A stretch of DNA of 18,722 bases from Streptosporangiaceae bacterium (lineage in GTDB: Bacteria > Actinomycetota > Actinomycetes > Streptosporangiales > Streptosporangiaceae), in assembly GCA_030045295.1 (NCBI GenBank), contig JASIGD010000378.1, forward strand, positions 1 to 18,722, given 5' to 3'. This document shows positions 1 through 6,627 of this stretch, one piece after another. The notes beneath the pieces were generated by a model. That model searched no databases. It had not been told where the DNA came from and saw only the letters and a program-made list of their open reading frames with translations. Both the position numbers and the translations under genes were made by a program. Position 1 is the stretch's first letter. Each line of letters opens with the position of its first letter.

Positions 1-1
1 G

Positions 2-883
2 CTCAAGCAGTCAGCGGCGGCAGCGGCCCGGGCGCGCCCATCGGCCCGGCCGTCTCCCCCGCGCCCGCCGGCCGGTCCGGTGATCGAGGTGGCCGGCGCG
101 CCCAGAGGGGTGAAGGCCAAGGGCGCGGTGCTGGCCGACGCGACCACCGGCCAGGTGCTGTGGTCCCGCGACGCCGATGTCGAGCGGCCGATGGCGAGCA
201 TCACCAAGGTGATGACCGCCCTGCTGGTGATGGAAAGCGGCACCTTGAGCCGGGAGATCCGGGTGCCGAAGGCGGCCGTCACCTACGCGTGGGAGTACGG
301 GGGCGAAAGCGCCGCGCTGCGCCCGGGGGACGTGCTCACGGCGCAGCAGTTGCTGGAGGCGCTGCTGCTGGCGTCGGGCGCCGACGCGGCGTATACCCTC
401 GCGAACGCCTACGGTCCTGGCCTGAGCGCCTTCGTCGCGCGGATGAACGCGGCCGCGGCCCGGATGGGCCTGACGCACACCCATTTCGCCTCACCGGACG
501 GGCTGCCCTATCCCACCGAGACCTCGACCTACTCCACGCCGTCCGACCTGGTCGCGCTCGGCCTGGCCGCGATGCGGTACCCGGCTTTCCGGTCGATCGT
601 GGACCTGTCGTTCTACCACCTGCCGCAGGGACCCGGGCATCACGAATACTGGTGGGACAACACCAACGAGCTCATCGGCTCGTATCAGGGTGCCCTGGGG
701 ATCAAGACCGGGTACACCGACGACGCCGGACAGTGCCTGCTGTTCGAAGCGGCCAGGAACGGCCGGGCGCTGATCGGGGTCGCGCTGGGCAGCCCGGCCA
801 CCGGCCCGGCGGCCGCCGCGGAGGATGCCGAGCAGATGCTGAACTGGGGCTTCCGGCTCCGTAACGCGGACACCCGTCAGTAA
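2..883 (+). CDS. D-alanyl-D-alanine carboxypeptidase/transpeptidase, peptidase S11 family (5' partial)
   Basis: This penicillin-binding protein trims or cross-links peptidoglycan stem peptides outside the membrane. Counting from the internal GTG at position 80, the acylated serine lies in SITK (residues 40-43, SxxK) and the KTG triad is at 209-211. The middle motif reads SGA (99-101) where most family members have SGN; from family knowledge, Streptomyces K15 has SGC there. Spacing between motifs is normal and the C-terminus looks complete (TAA at 881). No signal peptide is visible. The frame is open to the window edge, so the gene almost certainly begins upstream and GTG 80 is not the true start. 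The first ~75 bases also read plausibly in another frame (Ala/Gly/Pro-rich after an AQA), so a frameshift or a low-complexity linker at the N-terminus is possible. The family call is confident; the 5' end is unresolved. Confidence 0.9.
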   Translation, partial: LKQSAAAAARARPSARPSPPRPPAGPVIEVAGAPRGVKAKGAVLADATTGQVLWSRDADVERPMASITKVMTALLVMESGTLSREIRVPKAAVTYAWEYGGESAALRPGDVLTAQQLLEALLLASGADAAYTLANAYGPGLSAFVARMNAAAARMGLTHTHFASPDGLPYPTETSTYSTPSDLVALGLAAMRYPAFRSIVDLSFYHLPQGPGHHEYWWDNTNELIGSYQGALGIKTGYTDDAGQCLLFEAARNGRALIGVALGSPATGPAAAAEDAEQMLNWGFRLRNADTRQ

Positions 884-937
884 GCGCAGGCCTGGCCGCG
901 ACGTCGGCCGCGGGCGCGGAATGTCCGCACGGTGATC

Positions 938-943
938 TACTGT
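938..943 (+). promoter_or_regulatory. -10 element of a probable leaderless promoter
   Basis: TACTGT matches the actinobacterial -10 pattern TANNNT. It is followed by exactly six bases and then the ATG at 950, so transcription would start at or next to the A of the start codon. No -35 resembling TTGACA is seen, which is common for such promoters. This is an inference from pattern and spacing. Confidence 0.45.
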
Positions 944-949
944 GGCGCC

Positions 950-1534
950 ATGACCGACAGTGATGACCCGTGGGAACCGCCCGCGGCGGGCACCGAGGCC
1001 GAGCAACTGGTCGGCGCGCTCAACCGCCTGCGCATGACCTTCCGCTGGAAGACCGACGACCTGGACGCGGCCGGGCTGCAGACCCGCATCGGCGCCTCCA
1101 CGCTGACCCTCGGCGGCCTGCTCAAGCATCTCGCCCTGGTGGAGGACTACGTTTTCACGACCAAGCTGACGGGGGAGCCGATCGGCGCGCCGTGGGACGC
1201 CGCCGACTTGGACGGCGATGACGACTGGGAGTTCACGTCCGCCTCCGACGACACCCCCGAACAGCTCTACGCGCTCTGGGACGGCGCCGCCGAACGGTCC
1301 CGCGCGCGGCTCGAGGCGGCCATGGCCGACGGCGGACTCGACCAGCTCGCCCACGCCTCGTGGCCCGACGGGCGGCGCGCAAGCCTGCGCCGGCTCGTCT
1401 GCGACCTGATCGGGGAATACGGGCGGCACACCGGGCACGCCGACCTGTTGCGCGAGGCCGTGGACGGACTGGTCGGCGAGGACCCTCCGCCGGGATGGCG
1501 CGCGAGAGCGGGCAGCCACTACTTCGACGATTAG
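950..1534 (+). CDS. DinB/DUF664 family protein
   Basis: This is a 194-residue protein of the DinB-like four-helix-bundle superfamily (DUF664 type), whose members often bind a divalent metal through three histidines and act as thiol-dependent transferases or have unknown function. Candidate metal ligands are H60 in the LLKHLALVEDY segment and H160/H163 in the GRHTGHADLL segment, the usual positions in this fold. The ATG at 950 is preferred over the in-frame GTG at 932. There is no Shine-Dalgarno sequence, but TACTGT ends exactly six bases before the ATG, which suggests a leaderless transcript. The stop codon overlaps by 4 bp the stop of the convergent dehydratase gene. Its substrate cannot be inferred from the sequence. 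Confidence 0.88.
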   Translation: MTDSDDPWEPPAAGTEAEQLVGALNRLRMTFRWKTDDLDAAGLQTRIGASTLTLGGLLKHLALVEDYVFTTKLTGEPIGAPWDAADLDGDDDWEFTSASDDTPEQLYALWDGAAERSRARLEAAMADGGLDQLAHASWPDGRRASLRRLVCDLIGEYGRHTGHADLLREAVDGLVGEDPPPGWRARAGSHYFDD

Positions 1535-2517
1535 CGGTCACCGGGAACCTGGTCGTCGGGCCACAGTCCAGCCAGCTGTGCCGGGCTGATGTTGCCGCCG
1601 CTGCACACGATCGCCACCTTCCGGCCGGCGAACCGCCCGGGGGCGCCCAGCAGAGCGGCCAAGGCGGCCGCGCCGGCCGGCTCGACCAGGTTGCGCGTCT
1701 TCTCGATCATCAACCGCGTCGCGGCCGCCAGCGCATCCTCGGAGACCAGGACGAAGTCATCCAGCGACGCCCGCATGATCCGCTGCGGCAGCTCGAATGC
1801 GGTCCGGGTGGCCAGCCCCTCGGCGAACGTGCTGGTGGTGTCCTGCACGAGCACGCCAGCCCGCCAGGAGCGGAAGGCGGCCGGCGCCGCCTCGGACTGC
1901 ACGCCGATCACCTCGATCGACGGGCGGATGGCCTTGGCCACCACGCAGGTCCCCGCGGCCCCGCTACCGCCGCCGACCGGGACCACGATCACCTCGACGC
2001 CCGGCTGGGCCTCGAGGATCTCCAAGGCGTAGGTGGCCACGCCCGCGATGAGGGACGGCTCGTTCCCCGAGTGGACGTACCGGTACCGGTGCTCGGCGGC
2101 CTGCTTCTCGCAGTACTCGCGCGCATCGTCGAAGTCACGACCGTGGAAGACCACCTCGGCGCCGAGGGCCCGCACCGAGTCGACCTTCACGGGGTTGGCC
2201 TGCTCGGGCATGCAGATCACCGCCCGCACGCCGAACAGGTCTGCCGCGTAAGCAACCGACTGGCCATGATTACCGGTCGAGGCCGTGATGACACCCCGGC
2301 TTCGCTCATCCCCGGTCAGCTGGCTGACCAGGTTCACCCCGCCGCGGACCTTGAAGGCGCCCACAGGCTGATGGTTCTCGTGCTTGACCCACGTCTGCGC
2401 CCCGGTCATCACGTCCAACGCGGGGTAGCGGTACAGCGGGGTCGGCCGGAGGTAGGGCGCGATGCGCTGGCGCGCCGCCAGCACGTCGGCCAGGTCCGGT
2501 ACCTGAGAAGCGGTCAT
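1531..2517 (-). CDS. threonine/serine dehydratase, PLP-dependent (fold type II)
   Basis: A 328-residue enzyme predicted to deaminate L-threonine or L-serine to the 2-oxo acid in the cytoplasm. K56 in GAFKVRGG is the Schiff-base lysine. STGNHGQS is the substrate carboxylate-binding loop, VGGGSGAAGT binds the PLP phosphate, and CSGGN near the C-terminus faces the pyridine nitrogen. Its length fits the short catabolic type, which lacks the C-terminal ACT regulatory domain of IlvA. The KHENHQ segment before the lysine also occurs in EutB-like and serine-racemase-like relatives, so the exact substrate is open. No SD precedes the ATG at 2517; instead TAGACA lies six bases upstream, a weaker version of the leaderless pattern. 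The small gene at 2566-2796 ends 48 bp upstream on the same strand. Confidence 0.93.
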   Translation of the reverse strand: MTASQVPDLADVLAARQRIAPYLRPTPLYRYPALDVMTGAQTWVKHENHQPVGAFKVRGGVNLVSQLTGDERSRGVITASTGNHGQSVAYAADLFGVRAVICMPEQANPVKVDSVRALGAEVVFHGRDFDDAREYCEKQAAEHRYRYVHSGNEPSLIAGVATYALEILEAQPGVEVIVVPVGGGSGAAGTCVVAKAIRPSIEVIGVQSEAAPAAFRSWRAGVLVQDTTSTFAEGLATRTAFELPQRIMRASLDDFVLVSEDALAAATRLMIEKTRNLVEPAGAAALAALLGAPGRFAGRKVAIVCSGGNISPAQLAGLWPDDQVPGDR

Positions 2518-2565
2518 GCCACGTGTCTAGCACGGCGGGAGGGCGGCGGCGCGGGCCAGAATCTG

Positions 2566-2796
2566 TTACGGCCTGAGCTGACCGGCGCCGGCGGCCCGGT
2601 GCGCGGGCCAGCTTCCGATGATGACAGAGGCGGTGTACACCGTGGTCGCCTGGGTCACGGCGGCGTGCGCTCGCGCGTGGACCAGCGAAGGGGCCGCGCA
2701 GGCCATCATCACGAATGCGGCCGCGAGGATCAGCAGGCCGGCCAGGCCGGTGAGCCACGTCGCCCTCGATTGCTCCCTGCTTACGACGGCGGTCAT
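2566..2796 (-). CDS. small secreted or single-pass membrane protein, unknown function
   Basis: A 76-residue protein that I do not recognise. The start at 2796 is chosen because GGAGG sits five bases before the ATG; an in-frame start at 2826 has no such support. Residues about 11-33 are strongly hydrophobic (LTGLAGLLILAAAFVMMACA), consistent with a signal anchor or signal peptide. The MMAC is only a poor lipobox. A second mildly hydrophobic stretch (about 44-60) follows, then an Arg/Gly-rich end. Third codon positions are overwhelmingly G/C, as in neighbouring real genes. It lies 48 bp upstream of the dehydratase and could share its transcript. Coding status is likely; function is unknown. Confidence 0.6.
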   Translation of the reverse strand: MTAVVSREQSRATWLTGLAGLLILAAAFVMMACAAPSLVHARAHAAVTQATTVYTASVIIGSWPAHRAAGAGQLRP

Positions 2797-2861
2797 TTTC
2801 GCCTCCGCGGTTACTCGCATCACCAACTACGATCAGCCTGCCTGGCTGCGCGCCGGCTGCC

Positions 2862-2877
2862 TGTCGCCCAGGCGACA
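2862..2877. promoter_or_regulatory. 16-bp perfect palindrome, candidate operator
   Basis: TGTCGCC and GGCGACA are perfect complements separated by CA. The site lies between two divergent genes, about 66 bp upstream of the small minus-strand gene and 170 bp upstream of the hydrolase gene. The two-base centre is too short for a stable hairpin loop, so a dimeric protein-binding site is more likely than a terminator. No regulator is identified. Confidence 0.35.
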
Positions 2878-3047
2878 CAACGGGCGTCAGCTTCCTGACA
2901 CCGTTACGCCGGTCGCTGGTAAGCGCGATAGGAGGGCGGAGAGAGGAACCGGGCTCGTTCGGGATAAAAGGGTTTCCCGCATAGAGGGTTCAGATCGCCA
3001 TGATGGGGGATCACTCGATTTTCCTTCACGAAGATCAGGAGGCAGAG

Positions 3048-3623
3048 ATGGCCGAGGTGGTGCTCTTCCACCACGCGCAGGGACTGACCCCCGGAGTAAT
3101 CGCCTTCGCCGACGAACTGCGCCGCGCCGGGCATACCGTGCACACGCCCGACTTGTTCGAGGGCCGGACGTTCGGCACCCTCGACGAGGGGATGCGGTAT
3201 GTCGAGGAGGCCGGCTTCGGCGAGATGATCGACAGAGGCGTCCAGGCGGTCGCAGGGCTGCCCGCGGGGCTGGTGTACGCCGGCTTCTCGCTCGGCGTGC
3301 TCCCGGCCCAGAAGCTGGCCCAGACACGGCCCGGCGCGCGGGGAGCGCTGTTGTTCTACGCCTGCGTGCCGGTCACGGAGTTCGGCTCCAGCTGGCCCGA
3401 CGAGGTGCCCGTGCAGGTCCACGGGATGGACGCTGACCCGATCTTCGTAGGCGAAGGCGACATTGACGCGGCCCGCGAGCTCGTCGAGCAGGCCAAGGAG
3501 GGGGAACTGTTCCTCTACCCCGGCGACCAGCACTACTTCGCCGACAGCTCGCTGCCGTCCTACGACGCCGAGGCCACCGCGCTGCTGATCCGGCGGGTGC
3601 TCGGCTTCCTCCGCACGCGGTAG
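3048..3623 (+). CDS. dienelactone hydrolase family protein (alpha/beta hydrolase)
   Basis: A 191-residue cytoplasmic alpha/beta hydrolase of the dienelactone-hydrolase family. The nucleophile elbow is GFSLG with S81, where classical DLH enzymes carry a cysteine. H162 in GDQHYFAD is the probable catalytic base partner, and an Asp in the HGMDADPIF segment (D130 likely) completes the triad. The start at 3048 is set by AGGAGG seven bases upstream; the open frame further upstream (to 3000) has no ribosome site. The length is typical of the short actinomycete members. The tautomerase gene follows after 63 bp on the same strand. Both families are often linked to degradation of aromatic compounds or lactones, but the true substrate is unknown. 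Confidence 0.9.
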   Translation: MAEVVLFHHAQGLTPGVIAFADELRRAGHTVHTPDLFEGRTFGTLDEGMRYVEEAGFGEMIDRGVQAVAGLPAGLVYAGFSLGVLPAQKLAQTRPGARGALLFYACVPVTEFGSSWPDEVPVQVHGMDADPIFVGEGDIDAARELVEQAKEGELFLYPGDQHYFADSSLPSYDAEATALLIRRVLGFLRTR

Positions 3624-3686
3624 GCGACGGGCCCGTGGGTCTTGTCTTCTGGTCGGCTGAAAATACTCACCCGAAAGGCGGACATC

Positions 3687-4067
3687 ATGCCGCTTGTCCG
3701 TATTGACCTGGTAGCGGGCAAGTCAGCCGCGTACCGCAGGGCCATCAGCGATGTCGTCTACGACGCTCTCGTCGGCGTGCTGAAGGCGCCGGAACACGAC
3801 CGCTTCATGGTGGTTGCCGAGCACAGCCACGACAATCTCATCGTCGACCCGGACTACCTCGGGATCCACCGGACCGCCGACGCGGTGCTGATCCAGGTCA
3901 CCCTCAACGAGGGGCGGAACGCGGCCACCAAGCAAGACTTCTACCGGGCCGTGGCCGACGGCCTGCACGAGCGGATCGGGTTGCGCCGCGAAGACGTGGT
4001 CATCTGCCTCGTGGATGTGAGAAAGGAAAACTGGTCGTTCGGCAACGGCGAGGCACAGTACGCCTAG
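3687..4067 (+). CDS. tautomerase family protein (4-OT superfamily)
   Basis: A 126-residue protein of the tautomerase superfamily, long subgroup. The start is set at ATG 3687 because the next residue is proline (MPLVRIDL); after Met removal this Pro-1 is the catalytic base of the superfamily, so the upstream in-frame start at 3642 can be dismissed. The C-terminal ENWSFGNGEAQYA segment is typical of the Tautomerase_2-type proteins. An AAAGG lies upstream as a moderate ribosome site. TTGTCT (3642-3647), 16 bases, then TACTCA is a weak promoter candidate just upstream, so it may be transcribed both with the hydrolase and alone. It probably catalyses keto-enol isomerisation of a small acid; the substrate is unknown. 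Confidence 0.9.
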   Translation: MPLVRIDLVAGKSAAYRRAISDVVYDALVGVLKAPEHDRFMVVAEHSHDNLIVDPDYLGIHRTADAVLIQVTLNEGRNAATKQDFYRAVADGLHERIGLRREDVVICLVDVRKENWSFGNGEAQYA

Positions 4068-4102
4068 GGCGCCGGTGCTCTGGGACCATGTCACGCGGCT
4101 GA

Positions 4103-4213
4103 AGCAGCTACCGCCTGGAACTCGATCCCTCGCTGGCCAGGCTGAACGGAAAGCCCGCGGGGAGGCCGGGGCCGGAGCTGATCCGCCTGATCGTCATGGG
4201 CAATCCCTCCTGA
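4103..4213 (+). pseudogene. orphan coding-like C-terminal remnant
   Basis: A 36-codon stretch closed by TGA at 4211 has about 89% G/C at third positions and reads like a real protein end (LELDPSLARLNGKPAG, then GPELIRLIVMGNPS). There is no start codon upstream in frame: a TGA lies at 4100, and the only ATG is five codons before the stop. It fills most of the gap between the convergent tautomerase and VOC genes. I do not recognise the family. The best reading is the leftover 3' end of a deleted gene; chance is the alternative. Confidence 0.35.
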
Positions 4214-4219
4214 CGCCGG

Positions 4220-4642
4220 TTAGGCCGGAATTCGCCCGGTCGTCTGGCCGACCTCGATCAGGTGCCCATCGGGGTCACGGATATACGCGCGGATTTCCCG
4301 GCCGTGATCCTTGGGCTCGGTAAGGAACTCGGCGCCCTTCGCGGACCATTCCGCATACGCCGCCGCGATGTCCGCCACCCTGAGGTTGAGGAACGCGCTG
4401 GCGTGATCGGGGTCGGCGGGCGGGGCAAGCGTCACGGTGGGCTTGTCATCGGTCGGCCCGCCGCCCACGTTGAGGATCAGCCAGGTGTTGGCGATCTTCA
4501 AGATGACCGGGTCGCGTTCCAGCACAACCTTCGCCCCGAACACCGTTTCGTAGAAATCTCGGGACCGGTCCTGGTCAGAGACTACGAGGAAATGAGTGAC
4601 CACGAATCCGCTCCGCGGAGCGGGGAACTCGTCATCGGCCAT
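4220..4642 (-). CDS. VOC superfamily protein (glyoxalase/bleomycin-resistance-like)
   Basis: A 140-residue single vicinal-oxygen-chelate unit with two beta-alpha-beta-beta-beta modules. H17 near the N-terminus (VVTHFLVVSD) and E130 (GHLIEVGQ) occupy the usual metal-ligand positions. The DRSRDFYETVFG and YIRDPDGHLIEVGQ segments are hallmarks of the family. It may act as a dioxygenase, an isomerase or a drug- or metabolite-binding protein; none of these can be chosen from sequence. AGGAGG lies six bases before the ATG. The gene begins 20 bp downstream of the GT-C-like membrane protein gene on the same strand and is probably co-transcribed with it, although no functional link is obvious. Confidence 0.9.
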   Translation of the reverse strand: MADDEFPAPRSGFVVTHFLVVSDQDRSRDFYETVFGAKVVLERDPVILKIANTWLILNVGGGPTDDKPTVTLAPPADPDHASAFLNLRVADIAAAYAEWSAKGAEFLTEPKDHGREIRAYIRDPDGHLIEVGQTTGRIPA

Positions 4643-4662
4643 GCGGACCTCCTGCTTAACGA

Positions 4663-6324
4663 TTATCCAGAAGGCCCGTGGCGGTCGTCGGGCAGGCCGC
4701 GGGCCACGGCCGGTTCGCCGGTATCGCGGGGTCCCTGACCAAGCGCGGCGGTCGTCTCGGCCGGGTGCGCCCGCGACGGCTCGGTCCGCTCGGTCCGCTC
4801 CGTCGGCTCGGTCGGCTCGGTCCGCTCGGTCTGCTCCGTCGGCGTCTCGGCGGGGGCCGGGGTCCGGTCAGTGCGCCAGCCGGCCAGGGCGGTCACGCCG
4901 AGGCCCGCGGCGATCGGGATCAGGGACAGTTGCGGCAGCTCGTACCGCCAGTCGAAGGTGGCGGTGAAGAACGGGAACTCGACGACGACGATGGTGCCGA
5001 TCGTGAAGAGCAGGCAGGGAGCGCGCAGCCCGCTGCGCCGGGCCCGGCCGATCCCGGCCAGGCCGGCCACGCCCAGCGCGAGGCCCGCGGCGAGCAGCGG
5101 GCCGGGCACGTAGAAGTCCCGGCCGTAACCGGTCAGAAAATCGGCCAGCGCGTGATCGACGTGCGGGCTGCGGCCGGTGTACGTGGCGATCGTCGCCAAC
5201 TCCGCCTTATCCCCAGGAAAGTACGTGTGAAACTCGTGGTACTCGGTCGGATAGTGCTCAGGACCGGTCCCGCGCACCGGGGAGAAGCTGTAGAGCATGT
5301 CCTCGGCGACCACCTTCAGGTACGTCAGCGGCTGGTGCTCGATCACCCGCACGTCGAAGTCGGAGACGATCTGGCCCTTGCTCAGCCCGGCCGTGGGCTG
5401 GAGGGTCACCTGCGGTGACTGCGGCGCCCACATGTAGAAATCCGGGTCGAGCTGCGCGGCCGGCTGCGGCGGGCACAGGTGGCGCTCGTACCAGGGCAGC
5501 GACATGCCCGTGCAGTCGGCGAACTGCACGACCCGCCCGTACATGAACTGGGCGTTGTAGGTGATGAAGTTGAAGGTCCTGAACCACACCTGGAACCAGA
5601 CGAGGTAGCCGAGAACCGGGATCAGGAAGGCGACGAGGAGCAGCCCCGCCCGGGCCGCGAGGCGCCGCCAGGGCCGGATGGTGACCACCAGGTAAAGCAC
5701 CGCGGGGATCATCACCACCAGGTCCGGTTCCCTGATGATCGTGACGGCGCCGAGCAGGAGCCCGGCCATCGCGGGTGCCACCTTGCCGATCGCGTCGCGT
5801 TTCCACACCAAGATGGTCAGCGCCGCCACGAGCAGGAACGTCGCGACGACGTCGGTGAGGACGTACTGCTCGATGTCGAGCTGGAGCGGGTCGAACAGGA
5901 CGGGGACGGTCGCCAGCGTGGCCAGCCAGCGCCGGGCGCCGAAGTGGACGAGAACCGCGTAGATCAGCACCGCCGTGGCCAGCCCGAGCAGGTGCTGGAC
6001 CGCGGCGACCGCCGCGAGGTTATGGGCCAGCACCGCCGGCATGAGCAGGATCGAGTAGCCGCTGGTGCGCAGCCAGTCAGGGATCCACTGTCCGGCGATG
6101 AAGTTGTGAGCGTACTGCAGGTACCGCTCGCTGTCGGGGAAGATCAGGGCCGGCTGGTAGGCCAGCTGGACTACGACGCGCAGCGCGGCGCCGCACACCG
6201 CGACGACGGCGAAGAGCCAGTTACGGCGCGCCAGGTCCCGGCAACGTCCGGCAAGTGAGTATGCGAGGCGCCGGGGCCGGCCGAGCGCCGATACGGCGCG
6301 GCGGGACCGGCGCGGTGGAAACAT
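4663..6324 (-). CDS. polytopic GT-C-like glycosyltransferase, membrane protein
   Basis: A 553-residue integral membrane protein with a basic N-terminus (1-34) and roughly 10-11 hydrophobic helices. D64 in the first outside loop (LIFPDSERYLQYA) is at the position of the catalytic or metal-binding acid of GT-C enzymes, which transfer sugars from polyprenyl-phosphate donors on the outer face of the membrane. A large outside region (about 255-400) contains two cysteines about 17 residues apart (ADCTGM and HLCPP) that could form a disulfide. The C-terminal ~60 residues are a hydrophilic cytoplasmic tail with seven TEP/TER/TEQ tripeptides. No SD is present; TAGCTT lies six bases before the ATG, the leaderless pattern. 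It is divergent from the MptB-like gene. Donor and acceptor are unknown. Confidence 0.8.
   Translation of the reverse strand: MFPPRRSRRAVSALGRPRRLAYSLAGRCRDLARRNWLFAVVAVCGAALRVVVQLAYQPALIFPDSERYLQYAHNFIAGQWIPDWLRTSGYSILLMPAVLAHNLAAVAAVQHLLGLATAVLIYAVLVHFGARRWLATLATVPVLFDPLQLDIEQYVLTDVVATFLLVAALTILVWKRDAIGKVAPAMAGLLLGAVTIIREPDLVVMIPAVLYLVVTIRPWRRLAARAGLLLVAFLIPVLGYLVWFQVWFRTFNFITYNAQFMYGRVVQFADCTGMSLPWYERHLCPPQPAAQLDPDFYMWAPQSPQVTLQPTAGLSKGQIVSDFDVRVIEHQPLTYLKVVAEDMLYSFSPVRGTGPEHYPTEYHEFHTYFPGDKAELATIATYTGRSPHVDHALADFLTGYGRDFYVPGPLLAAGLALGVAGLAGIGRARRSGLRAPCLLFTIGTIVVVEFPFFTATFDWRYELPQLSLIPIAAGLGVTALAGWRTDRTPAPAETPTEQTERTEPTEPTERTERTEPSRAHPAETTAALGQGPRDTGEPAVARGLPDDRHGPSG
4777..4839 (-). repeat. 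seven tandem 9-bp units coding Thr-Glu-X
   Basis: Seven consecutive 9-bp units (consensus on the minus strand ACCGAGCSG) encode TEQ-TER-TEP-TEP-TER-TER-TEP in the C-terminal tail of the GT-C-like protein. Units differ only at a few bases. Because the unit is a multiple of three, copy-number change would alter tail length without frameshift. Confidence 0.85.
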
Positions 6325-6330
6325 GAGCCT

Positions 6331-6336
6331 AAGCTA
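6331..6336 (-). promoter_or_regulatory. -10 element of a probable leaderless promoter
   Basis: On the minus strand TAGCTT (TANNNT) is followed by six bases (AGGCTC) and then the ATG at 6324 of the GT-C-like gene. No SD is present, so a leaderless transcript is likely. The spacing is identical to that before the ATG at 950. Confidence 0.42.
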
Positions 6337-6462
6337 ACCCCATCCCGGCGACCGGATGTGTCCGTTGCCGTGCTCGGCGGCGATAACGGAGAGCGCCGGA
6401 AGCAGGCGGATGACCGCGCTAGTCTTCTTCACTATGGGAATAGGTGATGAGGAGGCGACTCG

Positions 6463-6588
6463 GTGACCGGGCACTCCGCGCGGGCGTCCGGACAGATCCG
6501 GGCATCGTCCGCGCGGACGAGCCGGATATATCGCGCGGATGACGTTTGCGGCCGATACGGCGCCCGCGTTGCGCCCAGCGGCCGATGA
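6463..6588 (+). CDS. possible small ORF, unknown
   Basis: A 41-codon frame begins with GTG at 6463, preceded by GAGGAGG with seven bases between, one of the strongest ribosome sites in the window. A ten-codon frame (ATG 6434, ending TGA 6464-6466) overlaps its start. TAGTCT at 6420-6425 could be a -10 box. The predicted peptide is Arg/Ser/Ala-rich, has no recognisable domain, and only about three quarters of its third positions are G/C, below the neighbouring genes. It lies in the 290-bp gap between two divergent membrane-protein genes. The strong ribosome site argues for it and the composition argues against it. Confidence 0.25.
   Translation: MTGHSARASGQIRASSARTSRIYRADDVCGRYGARVAPSGR
6505..6520. 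promoter_or_regulatory. 16-bp perfect palindrome, candidate operator
   Basis: TCGTCCGCGCGGACGA is a perfect uninterrupted palindrome in the divergent region between the GT-C-like gene and the MptB-like gene. A related 8-bp palindrome GTCCGGAC lies at 6486-6493. Both share GTCC/GGAC half-sites, which suggests a repeated protein-binding motif. In high-GC DNA short palindromes are common, but 16 bp is long. Confidence 0.35.
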
Positions 6589-6627
6589 CCGCCCCGCCGC
6601 GGTCGGCCTAGCATGCGGGGTGACGTG

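Noticed and set aside
1531..1534. Four-base overlap of convergent stop codons
   Set aside because: Convergent overlaps of this size are common in compact actinomycete genomes; it needs no special explanation.
1360..2898. Long plus-strand open frame (512 codons) antisense to the dehydratase gene
   Set aside because: It is a shadow of a gene with clear PLP-enzyme motifs; the translation is Arg/Gly/His-rich without domains, as expected for antisense frames in high-GC DNA.
4663..6324. Possible arabinosyl- or protein O-mannosyltransferase identity
   Set aside because: No specific signature of EmbC-type or PMT-type enzymes was recognised, so only the broader GT-C-like label is supported.
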